DNA of 64,000 bases from the NCBI GenBank assembly GCA_003993805.1, contig RSEF01000002.1, positions 67,158,508-67,222,507 on the forward strand, in the 5' to 3' direction. Position 1 is the first letter of the stretch; the number at the start of each line of letters is the position of its first letter. Under the pieces are notes generated by a model. It saw nothing but the letters and a program-made list of their open reading frames with translations. It was not told where the DNA came from and ran no database searches. Origin of the DNA: Himantopus leucocephalus (Eukaryota; Chordata; Aves; Charadriiformes; Recurvirostridae). Shown piece after piece: positions 38,301 through 50,300 of this stretch. A program made the position numbers and the translations under genes.

Positions 38301-41300
38301 AACTCATGTCTCATATAGTTCTTTAACCATCAATACTTACAGCAGCGGTAGAACTACAATATACATAAAAGCAAATGGCATGAGCGATGCTGCTGTAAGA
38401 ACAATTTGGTTGGCTGTGCAGGATTATTTTTCTGAGATGTTTTGTTTCAGTGGACCAAGCTCTGTACAGATGGAAAATGGTGACAAAGCAATAGCAACTG
38501 TGACTGGTCTTCAGGTTGGCACCTATCGCTTCAGGCTGACCGTGAAAGACCAACAGGGCTTAAGCAGTGCATCTGTGCTATCTGTTACTGTGAAGGAAGG
38601 TAAGCCTAGTTGCTGCTTCTTAGGATAGTGTAGGCAACTTGCCAGTTAATTCAGTCACTGACAGAATGTAAAGGAAATCGGAACAGAAAGGGATAATGTA
38701 TTTGTTGTCCTGTTTCAAGGGTATTCAAGAAGAGTTACTATTTTGTAATATAGGAGTATTGTGAGTGACTGGTAGAATTAACTTTGCTTACTGCAAGCTT
38801 TTTTAAAGTTAAATATATGCAGAATTAGTTGTAACAAAAATGCTCAAAATAATTTTTGACCATGACTTTTTGACACACTTAATAAAGTGTGTCCACTTTA
38901 TTAAGAGGATTTTTTTTTTTATTTGATTCTCAAAGTTAAGCTTTGAGCAGAAAAGCAATTTTACTGTGGGTTTTAAGTAACATTGAAGAAGCAAGGTCTC
39001 AGAGTGTACCAGTTTCCACCTAAGTACAGGTCTTTTCATGTTAAGCTTTTGGTTTTTTGATAACAGGGAAACAGTTGCTGTGGTGGTTTTTTTAATTATT
39101 TTTTTCCCCCTCAACGTGCATGCTGTTGAAGAGGCTTTAGAAATAATACCTTTTGTGTGAGATCATAGAATGGTTTAGGTTGGAAAAGACCTTTAAGATC
39201 ATCGAGTCAAACTGTTAACCTAACACTGCCAAGTCCACTGCTAAACCATGTCCCTAAGCACCACATCTACAGATCTTTGAAATCCCTCCAGGGCTCGTGA
39301 CTCAACCACTTCCCTGGGCAGCCTGTTCCAATGCTTGTCAACCCTTTTGGTGAAGAAATACTTCCTAATATCCCATCTAAACCTCTCTTGGCGCAACTTG
39401 AGACTATTGCCTCTTGTCCTATTGCTTGTGACTTGGGAGAAGAGACTGACACCCACTGCTCTACAACCTTTCAGGCACTTGTAGAGAGCGACAAGGTCTC
39501 CCCTCAGCCTCCTCTTCTCCAGGCTAAACAACCCCACTTTCCTCAGCTGCTCCTCATAAGACTTCCATTTTTGAACCTTCACCAGCTTTGTTGCTTTTCT
39601 GACAGAGGTACTGTCAGGTGCTCCTGACAGATTTCATAGCTTTGACTTATGTTGCATCCTCAAGTTTGCAGGTAGTGATAATCCAGCCATCGTTTGCTTG
39701 ATGTTCTTCCTTAGGGGAGTGATTTTAGCATTCTCCATGGGCCTTTGCCTCCTTTTAAAGAAGTTGGTGTAACAGTTTCAAATTTTGTTTGGTCCAGATT
39801 TTGGCTTTCTGTTGTACACCTTGTTTTTTGAGGGGAGTGATGCACTCTAGGTCTGCAAGTATGGTACCTATACCATTTATGAAATGATAGTAGAGCTGCA
39901 TTAGAATCTTAGCTGCTGACTTTTTTGAAAACAGTACAACCTTGATTCTTTTTCACTTGGTATCACTACAGAACGAATGAATCTTGGAGAAGAAGCTGGA
40001 CTCAGTTTTACCCATGTGCATCACTGGTTGAACTGTTTCAGAGTTTCAATTAGGTGTTTAGTCAGAAACACATGGCAATAACTCTGCCCAAATGTGTCTC
40101 GTAGTCTCACTCATGCTGTGAGGTGTAGCCACAGTATGTGCTGACTACAGTCACAGGTTCAATATTAAAAAGATTCAGTGCTCCAATAGCCAAATTTAAT
40201 CAACTGGTTTATTTGGAACAGACAAGAAGATTACTTGTATCACAAAGAACTCTATACTGTTCTAAAGAATAGAGTTGCAGCCAGTACCCTGGAGATCTGC
40301 CCAAAATTGAATTATTTATATCCAACCTAATATTTAGACCAGTGAGGTATTTCACTCAGCCTCACAGCTTTCTGGACCTCTGTCTTATCAGTTGTGTTCT
40401 AAACAGAAGTCAGTGATGTCTGCTTTCTGGAAAGAGAACGTGTTCATGTTTCTTTGGTGTTATTTGGCCATACTCCCAATGCATGCCCTAATTTCACTGC
40501 TCACAATAAGCAAAAAGCATTCAGGAACTGGGTTTACTCTTAAGTTTCCTGATTACACTTTGCCTAAATACAGGCATTGTGAAGATATAAGACCTTGCAC
40601 AAGCTTCTATTAGGTAATAAGTAATTCTCAAGACAAGAAGAGCCCAGCATAGTGATCTCGTGCTGGGCTGTGTTTCTAAGTAGGTAGAAAATCTTTTTGC
40701 TTGACTGAGATCTGATGCTAAGTTATTGTGAGACTATAAACAGAGTACTCCACAATGCTGTTTGAAAAATATCTTTTTGGATAGTACCTCTTATTGGTAT
40801 TCTCCTCATGGTGCAGCTCTGCTTTTGTCAGGTTGTAATAATCCTGGAGCCAAATTCTGTGTGCTCACTCATCCTTTCCCTGTACCTTTAACATGAGATT
40901 CTGTTGTTACTGCCTGTAGTCAGCAAGTAAAGAATTACAGTGTGGTTGTATTGGCAATGGCGTGTCACATTTCGTGTGTTTTGAAAGTAAATCCTTCTCC
41001 GCTATTTTTATGGCTAGAAAACAACAGTCCACCCCGGGCGCATGCTGGTGGGAAGCATGTTCTAGTGCTTCCAAATAACTCTGTTACCTTGGATGGCTCA
41101 AGGTCTGCTGATGACCAGGGGATTGTGTCGTATTTGTGGATTCGGGATGGTCAAAGCCCAGCAGCTGGGGTAAGTTTGCTTCTAGAAGTAATTCACATGA
41201 GGGTATGAGAAGAATTGAAGAGGTCTAGCTTAAGTATAGCTGGCAGAGGTGATAGTTGGAAATACATGAACTCCAAGGAAAGGAAATTATTGGGAGCTAA

Positions 41301-44300
41301 GAAAGCAGAACTAAGGATACTGGAGTAAAATTGAGAAATAATAATGTAACTGTCTCAGCATTTCAAGCAGACGAGTACTTGAAAGTGCCAGCTGTTCTGT
41401 CTGGGGTTTTTTTTAATGAAAATATCCTTACTGTGCAGACATCCTCATTAACTGCCACTTCCAAATTTGCATTACTCTGCTATAAACCGTGGGTAGGTCA
41501 CCTTTGTCCCAAAAGCCAAAGCAAGAATTCACACTGTCATACCAAATAGCTGACATGATAGTTACACCTGCAGCTTTCTCTGAGAATATCATCGTCCCAA
41601 TGCCTTTTTTTACAGGATGTGATCCATGGCTCAGACCACGAGGCAGTACTGCAGCTAACTAATCTGGTAGAAGGAACCTATACTTTTCACTTGAAAGTGA
41701 CGGATGCTAAAGGAGACTCAGATATTGATTCAGCAACTGTTGAAGTGCGGCCTGGTATGGCAATTAAAAGGTCATCGATACGTTGTGAATACCTCATCTT
41801 TGTTCTCCTTTTCACGTATTTATTTCAATGTTGACAAGATTCTCTCAAGTTAAAACACAAAGCAAACAGGTCTCTCTCTTCCTGCCTTCTTATTGTTCTC
41901 TTAATAGGCCTGAGTGTGTTAGAAGACACGTCAGGATTCTTAACTACCATTGCCTTACTGGAAGCATAAATAAATAAAAATCATACTTCATAGTTAGTAT
42001 TTTCATTAGGTTTTTGTTGATTTTCATTAATTGTAGCTTTTTGTTTCTTTTTTTTCTGGTTGTTAATCAGTTTGGCCAATGGAAAGAGATGGAAGCTGAG
42101 CTTCCACTTAAGTTTAGGTACAAATGCTGCAATTTTGTGTTTGATGGTTTAAATTGTGGTTTTATGCTTGTTTTCCTTCTTTCATCCTGAAGGACAAAAA
42201 CAAACCTTAAAGAATTTCAGGGAGTTTAAATTGTTTTTTCATGGTTTAGTATTGCTTGTATGTAGACTTGTTTTCAAATGCAGAATGCCTATGTGATGGA
42301 AGCATAAGTTGAGGGTTTGGGAAATGGGTCTGAAATCTTGGGTCTGTCAGAGATTTCTTGTTTGTCTGGTTCCTGGGTGATGATTTTATTTCTGTTCCTC
42401 ACTTTGTTGTTGAATGTAGTCACAATAATTGGCTCAGGATTCTCATTCAATATCTGTAAAGCTTGTTTTGTTTGCAAGGCACTCTAGAAGTTCAAGTATT
42501 ATTTAACAGAACCCTCAGTTTATGAAGGTAAACATATTTTGTATTTCTCAAATTGACCATCCTCATTTAGACATGCTCACACAGTCTTGCATGCTACCAT
42601 ATGAGTCCATCTTTGCCTCACTTTTCCTGGATGGTAGCCTGTAGCAGACAAATAGCAGGGAACTTAAGAATTACTAGACTCACCTAGTGCTTATGTCTGA
42701 CCTTAAGATGGCAGCATTTAGGGGAACAGTAGTTGCTCTTCTGCACGGAAATGTGTTAATGCTGAACTGAAGTACACACTGTAGTGTTTTCTTTCAACTG
42801 ATAAGCTGGGTTGCTATCTTGGGACCCACCAGGTGTGTTTCGGAGGGAATGTGAAAATGTAGGCTAAGTACTTTTCTAAGAACGCAAAAGAATTGGGTTA
42901 TAAGGGAAATGGGTCTTATGCAGGAAACTATAGTATTAATAAATACTCTTGAGGACTGCATGTTGTCTTCAGTTGGTACTGAAAGATTTGCCAGGCTCTG
43001 AAAGAATACCATCTTCTTCTTCTGTCAGATCCCAAAAGGAGTGGTCTGGTGGAGCTGATTCTGCAAGTTGGAGTGGGACAGCTGAGTGAACAGCAGAAGG
43101 ACACCCTGGTGAGACAGCTGGCTGTATTGCTGAATGTTTTGGATTCAGATATCAAAGTTCAGAAGATACAAGCCTACTCAGATATAAGGTAGAAAGATAT
43201 CCTGCTGTTCCAGGAAGATTTGTAATTTTCATTGACTCTTTCATAGCTCATAAATAGTTGCAAAATAATTTCTAAGATGACAAAAAATGCTACCACTCTC
43301 AACAATATATATACTTTAAAAGGTGAATTTCTTCTGCTATGGTAGAAACTTGATGAAGTAAGCCCTCTGGAGGCTCAGAACTGAAGTGTTTTGTTTTTTT
43401 TAAAAAAAAATTAAAACTTCTTTGTATAGGTTTTTTTAATTTATTCCTTTAAAGGAAGTGCGTGCATATATTTCGGTGTCTTTGTTCCATACAGTGCTGC
43501 TATTTTTCCCAAATGCTGGACGGAGTGAGACAGACAGACTTTCTCACAGGGAAGCAAGTACTGTATTTTGGAATGAGGTTCCGGCTGTATCTGATCAAAC
43601 CTGGTTTTTTTATTCCTGTTTTCTTCTACTTCCTCTCTAAGGTTTTGATATTCGAAGTATTTTATGAACACTTCCCCAGGTAACTGGTGACGAAAATCCG
43701 TTTTTTGCAGAGAACTGCGTGGTGGATACTCCTAAGTGTAGTATCTTATTCTGAACTAGAAATATCCCCTCTACTTGGTGATGTAGAGAGCTAGAGATGG
43801 CTGTGAGTACCCAGAGAAACTTCCCAGCATGGTTGGTAGAACCTGTTGACATGAGATATCTTTAAATTACTTCTTGTTGACTACTTGGTAATTTAAAACC
43901 TGTTTTGGTGTCTATTTAGCTCTTGGGGAACCTCTTAAAATTTAAAAACAAACAGTTTGGAAAATCCAGCATTTATAGCTATGATATTTTTAATCGCAGC
44001 TTCCAATTACTGCTTTTCGGATAAAGATGTTCCCTGAGTGTCTGATACAGAATGAGATCAACATCACCAAATTTAAAAAGGCAGGAGTTGGGGGTGGTCT
44101 CCCACATGATATTCTCTATCTCCCTTGCTTCTGAGCTTTTCCTTCTTTTAAGTTCAGTTTCCTAAAGCTACTCAAGCTGCTTCAGAGTGGTTTGTGACAG
44201 GTTGTAGAGGAGAGTACGGAAAGCAAATGTGTACATACTTCTCTTAAAGTGAGAGTCAGGAAGACCAAGGAGGGAATTACATTTGCTGTTGTTTTCATCT

Positions 44301-47300
44301 TCTGTGAAACTGAGAAGCCAGAAGCTGGTGCTCCTGGCCTAGAATGAAGTCCATGGCATGTGGATTGAGTTAACTGATCCACAGAGTTCCCTAGTCTTTA
44401 TCAGTGGTGACATTTGCTTTCCAGAAACAAACAAAACCAAAGGCTGTCTGACAAAAGGGGTCTTTGACAGCAGTCATGACCTTAGCTGTTCTTTCTGCAG
44501 CACTGCGGTTGTGTTCTACGTGCAGAACGGGCATCCTTCCAAGGTGATCAAGGCATCAGATGTCTCGCGAACTCTGCATGTGCAGCTTTTGAAAGAGAAG
44601 GCTGACTTTCTGCTTTTTAAAGTCCTGCGGGTTGACACGGCTGGTATGTTTCGGATTGTGCTTGCTTATCTCAGAACTTTGCAGGCATTTGGCTAACACA
44701 GCACTTGGAAACAGTGCATGAAGGCCTTCTGTCTGCCATCTGGTGTTTGGGCTTGGATGTAGCTTGCTGAAAGATGATGTTGAAGACAATACTTAAAATG
44801 TTTGTTCATTTGTGGTAGACGGGTGGCATTTACTTGTGTTCTTTTAAAAGATACCTTGTAAAAGATCTGTAACAGCAGGAAAAAGCACATCTTAACCTGG
44901 TTGGTCTGCATCAGAAGAGCCTGGGGAATGAGGATAAAGGTGCCCCACTCATACCATCTTTTGTTGGAAGATGGGCAAGACTTAATATAGCCATAAAATA
45001 GAATGTTTCTCGTCTCTGGTTCCTTCAAGGCTTTTAGTGTTCAGTAATAGACTTGTAATGTAACTTGGTTTTGTCTGTATCAGGCAAAATGGTCAGGAGA
45101 TCACTGTGTTATAACCTAATCTGATATTTACACTGTAGATGGGCCGCTGGGGTTTCTTATAATGAACTTCTTTTCCCCAAAAAAAGGCTTGAACTTCTAA
45201 GCCTATTTTAAACTTCGCTAGTAATGTGAACCTTTTATGATACTCAGACGTTACAGATAAGATTTGTCTGTAATTTAAAATCAGGACATAATGATACAAG
45301 TGCAAACAAAGTGAGTGAGCTCTGGCAATAAAATAGTAATTGACTCTGTAGTAAATTCTGTCTCTATTTACTTGTTGAAAAGGACTGCTGTTCTATTGTA
45401 AATGTACGTGGATTACCGAAATGCGTAGGTGTCACTTGAAAATATGCATTAACATTTTTCTTGACATAGCAAATCTGCTACTCTAAGTTTTAAGGGGAAT
45501 AACTTTTTATTTTAGTCTGGTATGACATTGATCTAGCAATACATATTACTATAAGCATATGAGGTATGTAAACATTCTGGCCTCAGATGCTGTAATTCAG
45601 TTTTGAAATACTGAAATACACTCTAGTTTATTGGTGTGATGCTTGTCTTCTAGTACCTGAGAATGCTGATATTCCTCAGTTCTCAGGTACTTTAGAAGTT
45701 CTTACAAATACGTCATAAAGAAATGAACAGGTCTGAATTCCACAACTTCAACTCATCTTTATTTCTGGTTAGAATAAACTGTTCTCGACTTGCATACAAT
45801 TTCAGTGTTGTACGCATAAGATATATTCTTCTCTTTCTCTTCACAGCCAGCAGTCTGCTGAACTGTAAATCTATTTAACCCATAACAAATGAAAGGGAGA
45901 TTTAAAAAATATCAGAATGTTATGAACTAGATGCTTTATGACCAACCTAATCTCATAAGTAAGAGGATGTGTGACCAGTTGTCCATTTACACAACAGACC
46001 CTATGTTTGGTTTTGTTCTTAGCCTGTCTTTTAAAATGTTCTGGACATGGACACTGTGACCCCATAACAAAGCGCTGTATTTGCTACCAGCTGTGGATGG
46101 AAAACCTGATTCATCGTTATCTAAATGATGGAGAGAGTAATTGTGGTGAGTTTGGATGTTGTCTGAATAACAAGAAGAACTCATCATCTTGTGAGACTGT
46201 TGATTATTTGCTGTCAGAGTGGGGAGTACTTAGGAGGTAGATGCTGAGGGAAGACTAAAACAGTCTCTTTGTTTTCCAGCCCAGCAATATCTTCCTATAG
46301 AAAGATATTTGAATAACATCTTGAACTGATAATATCTTCACAAGTAGCCAATATTTAAAATATTAGAAAAGTTTAAATTTTAAAAAGTATCACTATTTGA
46401 GGAAAAAAGTATGAAAATTTTGTCATGGGAAAGGAATCTTGCAACAATTTGGGGCCAGTTGGAAGGGTTGTTGAATAGCGTAGGCATTGCAAAGCTTTTG
46501 AGTAGTATTCGTCTGATTGTTGCAAAGCTGAAGAAGAGGCAACAAGTTAGATTCTCTGAGTGGGTGGTTGATGCTTCTGTGCCAGAAGTGTGATCTGACC
46601 TAAGGAAAGAAAACACCGATGTTTTGGACTAACCATATAGTCACCTTTAAAACCTCAGCTTTTTAGCATGATTAATTTCACTCTTTCTTTCAGTTTGTCT
46701 GTTGGACCTGGGAAATGCAATTTAGTTTCACCAGCTTAATCATGTCTATATTCTGTGGCACACCTAACGTGTCAGCTGAGCCTCTCTATTTCAAATATTT
46801 AATAGTTTTAATTTACCTAAATTGGTCTTCTACTTAAGTTGAAATAAAGCTCAACTCTTGGAGACATGGCTTGGAGACATTTGCTGAGCAATCCACTAAT
46901 CTTTGAGTAAATCTATAGAAAATTGGAAGGAGCTTGCTACAAGCCATTAAGTAACCATGGGTCATGTGTCTGTCTGTAAGTGACCAAAGACTAATTGACC
47001 AACCGAAACAGGACAGTAGGTTTTAAGCCTGAGGCTGGGATCTCCTGCCTCCCTGCCCTAATGCTGTGTTATTCCATAGTGTGATAATAACACTGAAATA
47101 GTGAGTATACACATGTTGGAGTTTACACTGTTGCACATCTCTCTGTGTCCTTCTCATGTTTTCCTGGATTTACAAATATAAGCGTGCACGTAGAAGGATC
47201 TATCTCTAACCAGCTGCTCTTTCAAAGCACTACTAAACTGCCAGACGCAGAGCACACCTATGTTTATTTCAGTTAGAGAATGACAGCTGAGGTAGTAACT

Positions 47301-50300
47301 GTGCCCTCTTGACTTCTAGTTCCCACATAGATTTCCGGTATCTTGGGATGGTAAAAGGTATTAGAGTGGAAGAAAATTTTCAAACATGCACTTTCAGTCT
47401 GGGAGCTTAAGAATTTTTAGGGATTCTTCTGAAAATACGAAGGTGCTAAATTTTCCTGAGTTCCTGTTGCCACTCCCTATTCCTCATGATTGGTTATTTT
47501 AATAGAGTTGTATTAGAAATTATCCTATTCATATTACTTTACAAAGCACTGTTGTGTTTCTTTTTTCAGAGTGGAGTATACTCTATGTGACTGTATCTGT
47601 TTTTATTTTGATTGTGGTCATGGTAGGGCTTGCCTGGTTCTGCATCTGCTGCTGCAAAAGGTACATCATTTGTGTTTCTTTTTGATGGAGTATATGTGGA
47701 AACTGCACACCACAGCGACATTTTAGTCCAGTCCTTAGTACTAAACCACTGAACTCTTTTCAGACATGTGAGGAGCTTCCTGTAGCTACTTATGTATACA
47801 CTTTCACTTTCGTTGAAAAAAGGGGTATCCATTTGTGGCTCTGTGCTCTTCTGCATTTCAAAAAACAAAAAGCCGATATTGCAGTATCCTTCATATTAAG
47901 AGATAATTTATGTTAAAATGCTGAGAGTATACTGCAGATTTTCATGGTCTCCCACTGAGTCCTCCAGGTGTACTCCATGCTAAGAAAAGAGAGGCATGCC
48001 CTTAAGGTCACTGATGTAGGAGTGTTGTAGGCCATGATAAGGGAGCTGCTCCCAATCTAGTGTCTCCCTTGGACAGGAGGGGTGAACACGTGGGCTGCAT
48101 CTGGCTGACAGGCAAGGAGTGCTCCAATGATCTCTGTTACACAAACATTTTGCTTCCTCTTTCCTTAAACAGTTCTGCCTACTGCTGTATGTCGTTTCTC
48201 TCTCTGCTTCCCCCTCAAGTCTTTCCTAGTGAGCAGACAAGAAATTCCCTTTCAAGTGACAAGCTCCTGCAAGTTCTATTACTAGAGCAAGTGTTTTTGC
48301 TGCTGCTCAAAAAGCCCAGCAAATAGATAGCTTGTTCAGGTGTTAGCAAAAATGAAACACTGTCAAAATCTTGCTGGATTTTCAGCTTTTTCTAGGGTGT
48401 CTTTGTAATATGTAAAATACGCTGTTCGAAATACATCGGAGTTGATACTGATTTCCTTTTTATGGCTGAAGGAACAGGGCTGTTAGTAGAAAGGTTTAAA
48501 TAGAAGTGTGTCCCCCTCTACCCCCACAGTGTGGGGTGGAGCCTCACAGGGTTGTGTGGACTTTATGCGATAGGGATTGTTTATGGACTTTAGCTGCTTC
48601 TGTCCTTAGTCCTCATGTGGCTCGTGCCAGAGAGTGAGGGCTGGTTGATACAGGTATGTGTGAAAAAGAGGAGAGAAATGCTGCACAGGACAGAATGGCA
48701 AGAGGTGCCCTTTGCCTTGTGGAAACTACAGGAAAAAGGCACTGTAGTCCAAGATTTGGCTGGAGTTTTGGAGGTGTTAAAGGCTTTGTTGAGTTGCCAA
48801 ATAAACTCAGGTTTTTTTAGAAGACTGTAGAGGAGAGGCTGAGTGGCTGACTGTTGCTGTAATGTTGGCTGAGCAGTAGGTGGCTTCTCCACTGTGAACT
48901 GTACAACCTGGGTGGAAGTGCTTCTTCAGACATTGCCAGAGTCAATCCTTGCCTTGAAAAAGGGCACGTCCCACCCACTCACCCCTCCTCCAAAGTTATG
49001 AGAAAGAGGGCAAGAAAAATGCCTGAGGTGTGACACCATCTTCTAGGAGGTGCCCCCTTGGTTTCATGTGTGAATGCCCATATTTCTACTCTGAAGTCCT
49101 TTGTTCATTCCCTCTCTATCCAATACAATAAACAGGTCTGTGTCCGTTTCTCTAGCTCCAGGACTTTAGCTTCTGTATTAATGAGCAGATGCATAACTCT
49201 TGCAAATAGCTGAAACTTAACAAAGAGATGATGAGCATTGTGGAAGTAGATGCTGGGGAAGGATTTAAATGAAGAAAGAACAAGTGGGGATTTGCCTACA
49301 GACCAGTAGGGCTTTGTCCATGCATACACGTGAGGGAACCAATCTCTGTTTTGTCTGGCCTTCTCTGTAAGCATAACCAGACAAGCACCACTTAAATTCT
49401 CTCAGTTAAAATGAAAATGGGGAATAACCAATTCTTACAGAAATTTTATTTGGAAACAAATGAATATATGCCTACCTTGTGTCTAGTTACTATGTTGAAG
49501 TTGAACAAACTGAACCCCTGTGGCCTAGGAAAGCAAGTCAGTCTTTCTTGCTTTCTTCATCTTTGTATATCAGAGAGAAAATAAATTATACTCTCTGATC
49601 CAGATTGTACAGCTGCTTTATACAGGTATAAACTGGAAAAATTCTTTTTAAGTGGAGGCGAGAAAATACAGTGGTGTACTGTGTTGGGGTACGTAGTTAT
49701 ATGTATGAAAAGGGAGAGGGAACAGATTGATGCGTGCACGTGAGAACTAAATGTCTTTGTGGTAACTTTCTCTTTAGCAGAAAGAGGACGAAGATAAGAA
49801 AGAAAACAAAATATACCATCCTAGATAACATAGATGAGCAGGAGAGAATGGAGCTACGACCCAAATATGGTAAGCCCTAACTGTTTCAGCTGGGAATTCA
49901 TCCACCAAGCTTACAGTCAATGTATTTGAATTGACATCTGCAGTCAGGAGGAGCCCAGAAGCTGGCCTACAAGTTTGGGAATGGCAGAGTAAAGTACAGA
50001 TAATGAAACGGTTGGGGGAGAATCACTTAATTTCTTTCATGAGGCCTTGGGCTGAGCCACTGCTCTGAGCTTCTTCGTCAGTCTTAACTTAGAACATCTA
50101 ATTGTCCCACAGACTTTCTCTGTGTAACCCATCCTCCCCTGCACACACTTTAATTTGGAACTGTTTTTATTGCTGCGCAGCAGTTCTCTCCTGGCCCAAA
50201 AGTGCCCTGTTAAACATCAGTAGACTTCAGCCGATACCCTCTGTTAACATATATTTTGATTTACCTGAGTTTCTGTTTTTAGCAGTGGAAATGTTGGGAT

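Noticed and set aside
39241..39582. 113-codon open frame on the - strand
   Set aside because: It is the C-terminal remnant of CR1 ORF2 inside a truncated LINE copy, not a host gene.
40942..41208. Possible independent ATG-started gene over the PKD5 exon
   Set aside because: The ATG and upstream residues are intron read-through. The real coding part starts at the acceptor at 41,018.
45647..45698. Hairpin called as a microRNA gene
   Set aside because: The paired arms total only about 17 pairs with a bulge, too short for a typical precursor, so it is reported only as an inverted repeat.
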